Source: CBDFGE01 sp965247055
Lineage (GTDB): Bacteria; Chloroflexota; Dehalococcoidia; Lucifugimonadales; JAGWBF01
Assembly (NCBI GenBank): GCA_965247055.1
Contig: CBDFGE010000005.1
Location: forward strand, 310,001 to 374,000
Length of the DNA stretch: 64,000 bases
Direction: 5' to 3'
Shown piece after piece: positions 1 through 7,108 of the stretch. The notes under the pieces are model-generated. The model had not been told where the DNA came from and ran no database searches. It saw nothing but the letters and a program-made list of their open reading frames with translations. Numbering within the stretch: position 1 is the stretch's first letter; every line of letters starts with the position of its first letter. Position numbers and translations under genes: made by a program.

Positions 1-686
1 ACCTTCACCCCCGTGATCAGGCTCGCGGTGTACCTGGGGCACAGGTCTGCATCGGCGATGGAGGCGGATGCCATGCTTTCTATCGGAGCGCCTTCTTCAC
101 TGTAGGAGGCGTCGGGCTCCCGCACCGTGGCCCCGGTCAGGGCGGCTACCTCGTGGGCGGTCCCGAGCAGGGACAGGCAATCGGGCCTGTTGGGAGTGAC
201 CTCCAGGTCCAGGATGTGGTCCCCCAGGTAGTCGGAGAGCCCCGCCCCCACGGGGGCATCCGGCGGCAGGACCAGGATGCCCGCATGGTTCTCTCCCATG
301 CCCAGCTCCTGCTCCGAGCAGATCATGCCCTCGGATACGACGCCCCGGATGAGGGCGGCCTTCAAGGGCTCGACCTCGCCGCTGCGGGGACTGAAGAGCC
401 GGGCGCCGACCATGGCGAAGGCGACCTTCTGCTGCTCGGCGACGTTGGGGGCGCCGCACACTACCCGTAGCTGCCGGCCCCCCAAGTCAACGGTGCACAG
501 GGTCAGCCGGTCGGCGTTGGGGTGGGGCTCCACCTTGCTTACGCAGCCAACGTAGCAGTCCTGCCAGCCCCCGATGGTGGCCACGCCGGCCACCTCGGTG
601 CCGGCCATGGTGAGGCGGCGGGCCAGCTCCTCCACCGGCACGCTCACGTCCACGTACTCTCTAAGCCAGGACAGGGGGACTTTCAT
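1..686 (-). CDS. pheT: Phenylalanyl-tRNA synthetase beta subunit (N-terminal part, runs off the left edge)
   Basis: Beta subunit of the alpha2-beta2 enzyme that charges tRNA-Phe in the cytoplasm. About 228 residues are visible, starting MKVPLSWLREYVD, which is the standard PheT N-terminus. It is followed by the tRNA-binding OB fold (about residues 39-150, with the VEPHPNADRLTLC motif) and the start of the B3/B4 region (LEVTPNRPDCLS). The ATG at 684-686 has an AAGG a few bases upstream. It lies 54 bp after pheS on the same strand, the usual pheST operon order. The remaining two thirds lie outside the window. Identity is certain; only completeness is limited. Confidence 0.96.
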   Translation of the reverse strand, partial: MKVPLSWLREYVDVSVPVEELARRLTMAGTEVAGVATIGGWQDCYVGCVSKVEPHPNADRLTLCTVDLGGRQLRVVCGAPNVAEQQKVAFAMVGARLFSPRSGEVEPLKAALIRGVVSEGMICSEQELGMGENHAGILVLPPDAPVGAGLSDYLGDHILDLEVTPNRPDCLSLLGTAHEVAALTGATVREPDASYSEEGAPIESMASASIADADLCPRYTASLITGVK

Positions 687-740
687 GGGCCTTGAACTTC
701 CCTTAGTCTACCGATCAGATCTGTCTGTAACGGCTCTCGG

Positions 741-1796
741 TCAGAACTGCCTCAGGAACCGCAGGTCGTTGGAGTAGAAGAGGCGGATGTCGTCGATGCC
801 GTACTTGAGCATGGCGATGCGCTCCGGGCCCAGGCCGAAGGCGAACCCGGTATAGACTGCCGGGTCGTAGCCGACCCCCTCCAGCACCCGGGGATGGACC
901 ATCCCTGCACCCATTATCTCGATCCACCCCGACTCCTTGCAGATGCGGCACCCCCGGCCCTTGCAGGCGAAGCAGTCGATGGACATGTCCACCCCCGGCT
1001 CCACGAAGGGGAAGTAGTCGCACCGGAAGCGGACCCTGCGCTCCGGCCCGAACAGCCGCCGGGCGAACTCGTACAGCGTGCCCTTCAGGTCGGCGAAGCT
1101 GATCCCGTCGTCCACCGCCAGACCCTCGACTTGGTAGAAGTGCCACTCATGGGTGGCGTCGGTGGCCTCGTAGCGATAGCACTTGCCGGGGACGATCACC
1201 CGCACCGGGGGCCGCGTTCCCTCCATCACCCTGGCCTGCATGGGCGACGTGTGGGTACGCAGCAGCATGGGTAGCTCCCCGTCCTGGTCCCGGTAGTCCA
1301 GCCATAGGGTGTTCCACATGTCCCGAGCGGGGTGATCTCTGGGGATGTTCAACATCTCGAAGTTGTACTTGTCCCACTCAACCTCAGGGCCCTCTACGAT
1401 CTGAAACCCCATGGCGACGAAGGCGTCGCATATCTCCCGGACGATCTGAGTCGTGGGATGGAGCCGCCCCGTTCGGACCGGCCAGCCTGGCAAGGTGACG
1501 TCGATGCGCTCCTCCACCGCCAGCCGTGACAGCTGGGCCTCTTTTAGTGCATCGGTACGCAGGCCCAGACGCTCTTCCAGGAGGGACTTGGTCCGGTTGC
1601 CCAGGTCGCCCACGGAGCGGCGTGCTTCCGGCGGCATCTCCCCTACGCCGCGCAGCAGGGTAGTCAGCCGCCCCCTGCGGCCGAGGTGGGAGACCCGCCA
1701 AGCCTCCAGTGCCTCCAGTGTCTCTAGCCCATCCAGCTCTCTTAGGGCGTCCGTCTGAACGTCCTGGATAAGCTGGGCCGTTACGTCAGATTTCAT
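741..1796 (-). CDS. pheS: Phenylalanyl-tRNA synthetase alpha subunit
   Basis: Catalytic subunit that activates phenylalanine and transfers it to tRNA-Phe. At 351 residues it has the normal bacterial length. It has an N-terminal coiled-coil arm (about residues 1-90) and the class II aminoacyl-tRNA synthetase core with motif 2 (GKCYRYEATDATH), the VEPGVDMSIDC stretch, and motif 3 (FGLGPERIAMLKYGI) near the C-terminus. A GAGG lies upstream of the ATG. It is the first gene of pheST, and a strong promoter with a perfect 18-nt palindrome in the leader lies just upstream (1821-1872). Confidence 0.98.
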   Translation of the reverse strand: MKSDVTAQLIQDVQTDALRELDGLETLEALEAWRVSHLGRRGRLTTLLRGVGEMPPEARRSVGDLGNRTKSLLEERLGLRTDALKEAQLSRLAVEERIDVTLPGWPVRTGRLHPTTQIVREICDAFVAMGFQIVEGPEVEWDKYNFEMLNIPRDHPARDMWNTLWLDYRDQDGELPMLLRTHTSPMQARVMEGTRPPVRVIVPGKCYRYEATDATHEWHFYQVEGLAVDDGISFADLKGTLYEFARRLFGPERRVRFRCDYFPFVEPGVDMSIDCFACKGRGCRICKESGWIEIMGAGMVHPRVLEGVGYDPAVYTGFAFGLGPERIAMLKYGIDDIRLFYSNDLRFLRQF

Positions 1797-1820
1797 CGAC
1801 AGGTACCTCGGGGCATTCGC

Positions 1821-1838
1821 GGCGGACCGCGGTCCGCC
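1821..1838. repeat. Perfect 18-nt palindrome in the pheST leader
   Basis: GGCGGACCGCGGTCCGCC is its own reverse complement. It sits at the predicted transcription start of pheST, so it could be an operator or form a GC-rich hairpin at the 5' end of the mRNA. It has no T-run and lies 24 bp before the start codon, so it is not a normal terminator. Confidence 0.6.
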
Positions 1839-1843
1839 CGTTA

Positions 1844-1872
1844 ATTATAGGTACGGCAGATATGAGGGTCAA
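1844..1872 (-). promoter_or_regulatory. Sigma-70-type promoter of pheST
   Basis: Read on the minus strand, TTGACC (1867-1872) and TATAAT (1844-1849) are separated by exactly 17 bp. Transcription would start near 1837, about 40 nt upstream of the pheS ATG. There is no T-box-like sequence in the short leader. Confidence 0.75.
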
Positions 1873-1935
1873 GGAGATAGGGGAGCATCCAGGGCGGCGG
1901 CGCACATCGTGGTGCGGAGGCTGCCCCCCGTGGGT

Positions 1936-2811
1936 TCAAGGCATGATAGACCTGGCGGTGGCACCGATCTTCGCGGGTGAGGGAATAATGTGGGCGCCCG
2001 CCCTCCTTAACGCCTGGACCTTGGCCTCCGCCGTGGCGGATGCGCCGGTGATTATGGCACCGGCGTGGCCCATGCGCTTGCCCGGTGGGGCGGTGGAGCC
2101 CGCGATGAGCGCGGCGACGGGTTTATCGAACTTCGCTTCGATATACTCGGCAGCCTCCTGCTCCATGGTGCCTCCGATCTCGCCGATCAGTACCACCATG
2201 TCCGTGTCCGGGTCGTCCCTGAAGAGCCCCAGTGCATCGACGAAACTGGTACCCACCAGGGGGTCCCCGCCGATGCCCACGCAGGTGGACTGGCCTATGC
2301 CAAGGGTTGTGAGCTGGGACACCGCCTCGTAGGTCAGAGTGCCGCTGCGGGATACCACACCGACCCTGCCGGGGGCGTGAATCCTGCCGGGCATGATGCC
2401 TATCTTGCAACGGCTCCCCGGGGAGATGAGGCCGGGGCAGTTGGGGCCGATGAGGCGGCACCCCCGGCGGTCCAGGTAGGGGATGACGCGTACCATGTCC
2501 ATCACCGGTATCCCCTCGGTGATGCATACGACCAGAGCCACGCCCGCCTCCGCTGCCTCCACGATGGCGTCGGTGGCGAAGGCGGCGGGAACGAAGATCA
2601 GGGAGGTATCGGCGCGTGTCTCCCTTACGGCCCGGTCCACGGAGTCGAAGATGGGCACCGCCTCGTCGAAGCGCTGGCCTCCCCGCCCGGGGGTCACTCC
2701 CGCGACCACGTTAGTCCCATAGGCTATACACTGTCTGGCGTGAAAGCTGCCTTCACTGCCGGTTATTCCCTGGACCACGACACGCGTGCTCTCGTCCACC
2801 AGTATGCTCAT
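1936..2811 (-). CDS. sucD: Succinyl-CoA synthetase (ADP/GDP-forming) alpha subunit
   Basis: TCA-cycle enzyme that makes succinate and ATP or GTP from succinyl-CoA. This subunit binds CoA and carries the phosphorylated histidine. The 291-residue length is typical. Visible motifs are the CoA-binding [15 protein letters not shown] start, [14 protein letters not shown], the LIGPNCPG segment, and GHAGAIITG with the active-site His near residue 247. The ATG follows GGAGTAACGG. It lies 34 bp after sucC in the usual sucCD order. Confidence 0.97.
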   Translation of the reverse strand: MSILVDESTRVVVQGITGSEGSFHARQCIAYGTNVVAGVTPGRGGQRFDEAVPIFDSVDRAVRETRADTSLIFVPAAFATDAIVEAAEAGVALVVCITEGIPVMDMVRVIPYLDRRGCRLIGPNCPGLISPGSRCKIGIMPGRIHAPGRVGVVSRSGTLTYEAVSQLTTLGIGQSTCVGIGGDPLVGTSFVDALGLFRDDPDTDMVVLIGEIGGTMEQEAAEYIEAKFDKPVAALIAGSTAPPGKRMGHAGAIITGASATAEAKVQALRRAGAHIIPSPAKIGATARSIMP

Positions 2812-2845
2812 CCGTTACTCCACGTGCGGGATTGCCTGGGCCGGC

Positions 2846-4006
2846 CTATTTGGCCGGCGCCGCTATCCGTTGGGCCACCTCGTCCAGCGAGTCGGCAAAG
2901 GTGACGTTCAGTCCCGATGTGGCCAGGACCTCTTTGCCTTCCTCTACGTTGGTGCCCAGCATCCGCACCAGGATGGGAAGGCCCAGGGAATCTCTCTCCC
3001 GGCAAGCCCTGACTATGCCCCTGGCGGCGATGTCGCATCGCAGGATACCACCGAACACGTTCACCAGTATCCGTTTCACCTGGGGGTCCGAGAGCATTAT
3101 GCCGAAGGCCTGGGCTACCTTCTCCTCGCTGGCGCCTCCGCCCACGTCTAGGAAGTTGGCGGGGCTGGCGCCCGCGCCTTTGATGACGTCCATGGTGGCC
3201 ATGGCAAGGCCGGCGCCATTCACCAGGCATCCCACCTCGCCCTCCATCTTCACGTAGGAGATCTCGTGCTCCTGGGCCTGGGCTTCCAGAGGGTCCTCCT
3301 GCTGGGGGTCGCGCATCTCGGCCAGCTCCGGGTGGCGGAACAGGGCGGAGTCGTCCAAGCTCAGCTTGGCATCCAGGGCGATGATGCGGTTATCCGAAGT
3401 CAGGGCGAGGGGGTTTATCTCCACGAGGGAACAGTCCTTCTCCACAAAGAGCCTGTAGAGCGCCGACATGAGCTGGGTGGCCGGCCTCACCTGTGGCTGC
3501 GCCAGCTCCAGAACGTGGCAGAGCCTGCGTCCCTGGAAGGGCTGGAAGCCTACCAGGGGGTCCGTGGGCTCCGTATGAATCTTGTCGGGCTCTCCGGACG
3601 CCACCGCCTCTATATCCATGCCGCCGGACCGGCTGGCTATCATGACCGGGCCGTGGGCGGCCCTGTCTATGGTGACGGCCAGGTAGAGCTCGCTCACCGT
3701 CTCCGCCGCCTTTTCTACCAGAACCTTGCCGACGGGCACACCCTGGGGCCCCGTCTGGGCGGTTACCAGGCGCTTGCCCAGCAGCGAGGCGGCGGCCTGC
3801 TTAGCCTTCTGAGGCGTACCTACAAGCACGATCCCACCGGCCTTGCCCCGGCCACCCGCGTGCAGCTGGGCCTTCACCACTACCCCTCCTCCGAGGTCCG
3901 CCGCGATCTGCCGGGCCTCTACCGGGGTGGAAGCCACGCCCCCCCTGGGGATCGGTACGCCGTATTGAGCGAGGATTGCTTTCGCCTGGTATTCGTGGAC
4001 CTTCAT
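2846..4006 (-). CDS. sucC: Succinyl-CoA synthetase beta subunit
   Basis: Partner of SucD. Its N-terminal ATP-grasp domain binds the nucleotide and its C-terminal flavodoxin-like domain contacts the alpha subunit. At 386 residues it is full length. It starts MKVHEYQAKAILAQYGVPIP, a family signature, and has GGRGKAGG in the ATP-grasp lid, EINPLA for metal binding and GILRCD near the C-terminus. A GGAG lies 5 nt before the ATG. It follows the dehydrogenase gene by 21 bp, so the three genes are probably one transcript. Confidence 0.98.
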   Translation of the reverse strand: MKVHEYQAKAILAQYGVPIPRGGVASTPVEARQIAADLGGGVVVKAQLHAGGRGKAGGIVLVGTPQKAKQAAASLLGKRLVTAQTGPQGVPVGKVLVEKAAETVSELYLAVTIDRAAHGPVMIASRSGGMDIEAVASGEPDKIHTEPTDPLVGFQPFQGRRLCHVLELAQPQVRPATQLMSALYRLFVEKDCSLVEINPLALTSDNRIIALDAKLSLDDSALFRHPELAEMRDPQQEDPLEAQAQEHEISYVKMEGEVGCLVNGAGLAMATMDVIKGAGASPANFLDVGGGASEEKVAQAFGIMLSDPQVKRILVNVFGGILRCDIAARGIVRACRERDSLGLPILVRMLGTNVEEGKEVLATSGLNVTFADSLDEVAQRIAAPAK

Positions 4007-4027
4007 CGGTTCTCCAGATACGTATTC

Positions 4028-4936
4028 CTAGCTGGGCTGTGGGGAGCCGCTTTTCACCTGTACATTGGCCATGTCCTCCACGAAGGTGGCGATGGCCGCG
4101 TGATCGTTGTCACCCCTGCCCTTGTTGACCAAAGTTACAAGCATCTGCTGGACCATCGCAGTGACCGGAAGGGGGACTCCCAGGTCTTTGCCCGTGAGCA
4201 ACGCGTTATGCAGGTCTTTCTGGTGCAGGCGGATGCGGAAACCGGGGGTGAAGTTGCGCTCCATGATCATAGGCGCCTTCGCCTCCAGGGCGTTGCTCCC
4301 GGCGAGGCCCGCCCGAATGGCCTGGAAGACCCGCTCCGGGTCGATGCCCGCTTTCTGGGCCAGGACGAAGGCCTCCCCGATGGCCTCGATGTTGGCCGCC
4401 ACGATTATCTGATTAGCCAGCTTGACAACGTTGCCCGCACCCACTTCCCCCACCCTGACGACGCTCCTCCCCATGGCGCTGAGGACCGGGAGACAGCGGT
4501 CGAACACCTCCTGCTTGCCTCCCACCATGATGGCCAGCGTGCCCGCGATGGCGCCGGGCTCCCCACCACTCACCGGTGCGTCCAGCATCTCCACTCCCTT
4601 TTTGGCCGCCTCGGCCGCAATCTTCTGGGACACCAGAGGGGCTATGGAGCTCATGTCGATGATGAGGGTTCCCCCAGCGGCGCCTTCCAGGACGCCGTCC
4701 CTACCCAGGATCACGTCCTCTGAGTCGGCGGAATCGGGGAGCATGGTGATGACCACGTCGGACTTCCCGGCCACCTCGCTGCTGGAGCCGGCCCTGGCCG
4801 CACCAGCAGCGACCAGCTCTTCTACGGGAGCGACGTGTCTATTATGGACCGTGAGTCGATAGCCGGCCTTGAGCAGGTTCTTTGCCATGGGCTTGCCCAT
4901 GATGCCCAGGCCGATGAAGCCAATGGCGGGAGTCAT
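4028..4936 (-). CDS. NAD(P)-dependent beta-hydroxyacid dehydrogenase (3-hydroxyisobutyrate / tartronate semialdehyde reductase family)
   Basis: Oxidises or reduces a short beta-hydroxyacid with NAD(P); the exact substrate cannot be read from sequence. The 302-residue protein begins MTPAIGFIGLGIMGKPMAKNL with the GxGxMG nucleotide-binding motif. It has the substrate-binding DAPVSGGEPGA loop near residue 120, and the family catalytic lysine lies in the VVKLANQ segment. An upstream in-frame ATG at 4990 is possible, but 4936 has GGAGGCAGAGGA before it and gives the standard family N-terminus. It lies upstream of sucCD, which suits oxidation of a C3/C4 acid feeding the TCA cycle (inference). Confidence 0.9.
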   Translation of the reverse strand: MTPAIGFIGLGIMGKPMAKNLLKAGYRLTVHNRHVAPVEELVAAGAARAGSSSEVAGKSDVVITMLPDSADSEDVILGRDGVLEGAAGGTLIIDMSSIAPLVSQKIAAEAAKKGVEMLDAPVSGGEPGAIAGTLAIMVGGKQEVFDRCLPVLSAMGRSVVRVGEVGAGNVVKLANQIIVAANIEAIGEAFVLAQKAGIDPERVFQAIRAGLAGSNALEAKAPMIMERNFTPGFRIRLHQKDLHNALLTGKDLGVPLPVTAMVQQMLVTLVNKGRGDNDHAAIATFVEDMANVQVKSGSPQPS

Positions 4937-5033
4937 TCCTCTGCCTCCTCCGCCCCCGGGTGGGGCTGCGTCACGTGGCCGGTTATCCATCCTAACTTTC
5001 CCAGTGGTATCGGCTGCCGGGTGCGGATATCGC

Positions 5034-5549
5034 CTACGTTGGCGTTTCCTGATGGCGGCCGTCCCTCATCCGCCTCCAGGTTTGGAGTATCTGGCGGTCT
5101 CGGGGGAAGGCCAGGGGCGGGAGGCCATCGAGGGGAAAGTAGCCCAGCTCCATGATCTCGGGCCCCGGCGTGAGACGCCCTTCCGTGACGTGGCTGTCGT
5201 AGGTAACCAGGATCACGGGGTTGCCGGCGTCCGAAAAGACCCCCACCAGGTCCGTCACCCTTACAGTGAGACCCGTCTCCTCCGCCACCTCCCTCTCGGC
5301 GGCCCGTTCCACTACCTCCCCCCTGTCCACGTATCCCCCGGGCAGGCTCCAGAGGCCGAGGCCGGGCTCCACTCCACGGCGTACCAGAAGCACCTCTCCT
5401 TCCCTCTCCACCACCGTGGACGCCGCCACCTTGGGGTCGTAGTACACGATCCTGCCGCAGCCGGCGCATACGGGCCTTTCCGTGCCCTCCACATCCGCCG
5501 TCTCCAGCCGGGCCGCGCAGCCCGGGCAGAACTCGTCTTGTCCAAGCAT
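5034..5549 (-). CDS. Nudix hydrolase with N-terminal zinc ribbon
   Basis: Hydrolyses a nucleoside diphosphate linked to another group; the substrate is unknown. The N-terminal CPGC and CAGC pairs (residues about 7-28) form a zinc ribbon as in NudC-like proteins. The Nudix box is complete: GGYVDRGEVVERAAEREV followed by AEETGL, which fits GX5EX7REUXEEXGU. The protein is 171 residues from the ATG at 5547-5549. A longer frame starts at 5603, but the conserved region begins at MLGQDEFCPGC. It is divergent from the MmgE/PrpD gene and 97 bp upstream of the dehydrogenase gene. Confidence 0.88.
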   Translation of the reverse strand: MLGQDEFCPGCAARLETADVEGTERPVCAGCGRIVYYDPKVAASTVVEREGEVLLVRRGVEPGLGLWSLPGGYVDRGEVVERAAEREVAEETGLTVRVTDLVGVFSDAGNPVILVTYDSHVTEGRLTPGPEIMELGYFPLDGLPPLAFPRDRQILQTWRRMRDGRHQETPT

Positions 5550-5638
5550 GGCTGATATAAGGATACCACGAGAGACGCTGGAGTTGCGTAATAATGCTAA
5601 CATACGAGCGCTAACGCCAATGAGGAGGTCCTAAGGAT

Positions 5639-7033
5639 ATGGCACGGCATGGGAAGACCATTACCATGGAGCTGGCCGAGTTCGCCAGTGCTGTTGCGTA
5701 CGACGATATTCCCGCCAACGTTATTGATCGGGCCAAGGAGGCCATGGTGGACGCGCTGGGGGTGATGCTGGCGGGCTCCCGCAGCGATGCCTCGCGGATC
5801 ATCGGGCGATACCTGGAGGAGCTGGGAGGATCGGGCAGAGCCTCTGTCGTTGGCGGCATGGCGATGCTTCCCGCACAGTACGCCGCCCTCGCCAACGGGA
5901 CCAGTGGCCATGCCCTGGACTACGATGATACCCAGATATCGTCCGTGCCAGACAGGGTATACGGACTGCTTACCCATCCGGGAGTGCCGGTGATGGCGGC
6001 CTCTCTCGCGGTAGCTGAGGAGGTGGGGGCGGGGGGTAAGGCGCTCCTTGCCGCCTTCTGCGCCGGCGTAGATGTGGAGTGCAAGGTGGCGGAGGCCATA
6101 AACCCCCAGCACTACAAGAGGGGATTCCACTCCACGGGCACCCTGGGGGTATTCGGGGCCGCGGCGGCCTCGGCCAGGCTTCTGGGGCTGGGTCCCGAGG
6201 ATGTCCGCCACGCCATAGGAATCGCGGCCAGCAAGGCTGCCGGCATCCGGGCCGCCTTCGGCACGATGACCAAGCCCTACCACGCCGGGGCCGCCTCGGA
6301 GAATGGGGTGGCGGCGGCCCGGCTTGCCCGGCTCGGCTACAGGACCGCCCCTGATGCGTTGGATGGACCCTGGGGGTTCTTTCAGGTAGTCGGCGGTGGG
6401 GTCGATCCCACCCTGGTTCTAGGGAGGCTGGGGGACCCCTACTCCCTGGTGGACCCAGGTGTGTCGATCAAGCCCTACCCCTGCGGCTCGCTGGCCCACC
6501 CCAGCATGGACGGGCTCTTGGACCTGGTCCTGGAGCACGATGTCATGCCCGCCGACGTGGAGCAGATCAGGCTGGGCACGAGCTCCAACGTGCTCGATCC
6601 CCTGCGCTACCGGGAACCCCGGAACGAGCTGGAGGCGAAGTTCAGCCTGCCCTTTTGCCTTGCCATCCTGGTTCTGGAGCGAAAGGCCGGCATAACGGAG
6701 TTCGCGGACGAGGTGATGGCCCGGCCCGATGTGAGAGAGATGATGGGGCGGGTGGAGCCCTACCTCCATGAAGGAATAGAGGCCCAGGGCTACGAGAGGA
6801 TACGCAGCCTGATCGAGGTGCGGCTCCGGGACGGGCGGGTCCTGTCCAGCGAGGCATCGACCTCCCGTGGGACTCCCGAGCGGCCCATGACTCCCCAGGA
6901 GCTGGCGGCCAAGTTCCATGGCTGTGCCGCGGGGGTCATCCCCGAGGCGCGGGCGAGGAAGGTCCTGGAGACGGTCTACTCGGTAGATGAGCTGGAGGAC
7001 GTGGCGCAGCTAACGGCCTTGCTGAGAGGATAG
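5639..7033 (+). CDS. MmgE/PrpD family protein
   Basis: Member of the 2-methylcitrate dehydratase / cis-aconitate decarboxylase fold family. Many members in bacteria that are not Enterobacteria have unknown substrates. The 464-residue length is typical. It starts with the all-alpha domain (residues about 10-265, including GTSGHALDYDD and the GTLGVFGAAAASARL segment), followed by the smaller alpha/beta domain (SIKPYPCGSLAHP about residue 280). GGAGGTCCTAAGGAT precedes the ATG. A large FAD/Fe-S dehydrogenase follows closely, suggesting a carboxylic-acid catabolic pair. No citrate synthase or prpB-like gene is nearby, so a methylcitrate-cycle role is not supported here. Confidence 0.92.
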   Translation: MARHGKTITMELAEFASAVAYDDIPANVIDRAKEAMVDALGVMLAGSRSDASRIIGRYLEELGGSGRASVVGGMAMLPAQYAALANGTSGHALDYDDTQISSVPDRVYGLLTHPGVPVMAASLAVAEEVGAGGKALLAAFCAGVDVECKVAEAINPQHYKRGFHSTGTLGVFGAAAASARLLGLGPEDVRHAIGIAASKAAGIRAAFGTMTKPYHAGAASENGVAAARLARLGYRTAPDALDGPWGFFQVVGGGVDPTLVLGRLGDPYSLVDPGVSIKPYPCGSLAHPSMDGLLDLVLEHDVMPADVEQIRLGTSSNVLDPLRYREPRNELEAKFSLPFCLAILVLERKAGITEFADEVMARPDVREMMGRVEPYLHEGIEAQGYERIRSLIEVRLRDGRVLSSEASTSRGTPERPMTPQELAAKFHGCAAGVIPEARARKVLETVYSVDELEDVAQLTALLRG

Positions 7034-7108
7034 CCTTGGTTGAAGCTGTGGCCCTTTTCATATAAAGTTACCACGGTACGGCGACCCGGAGCTGGTGAAG
7101 GCGGGAGA

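Noticed and set aside
3266..4723. Long plus-strand open frame opposite sucC and the dehydrogenase gene
   Set aside because: It is antisense to two certain genes, has no family pattern and arises from high GC codon use.
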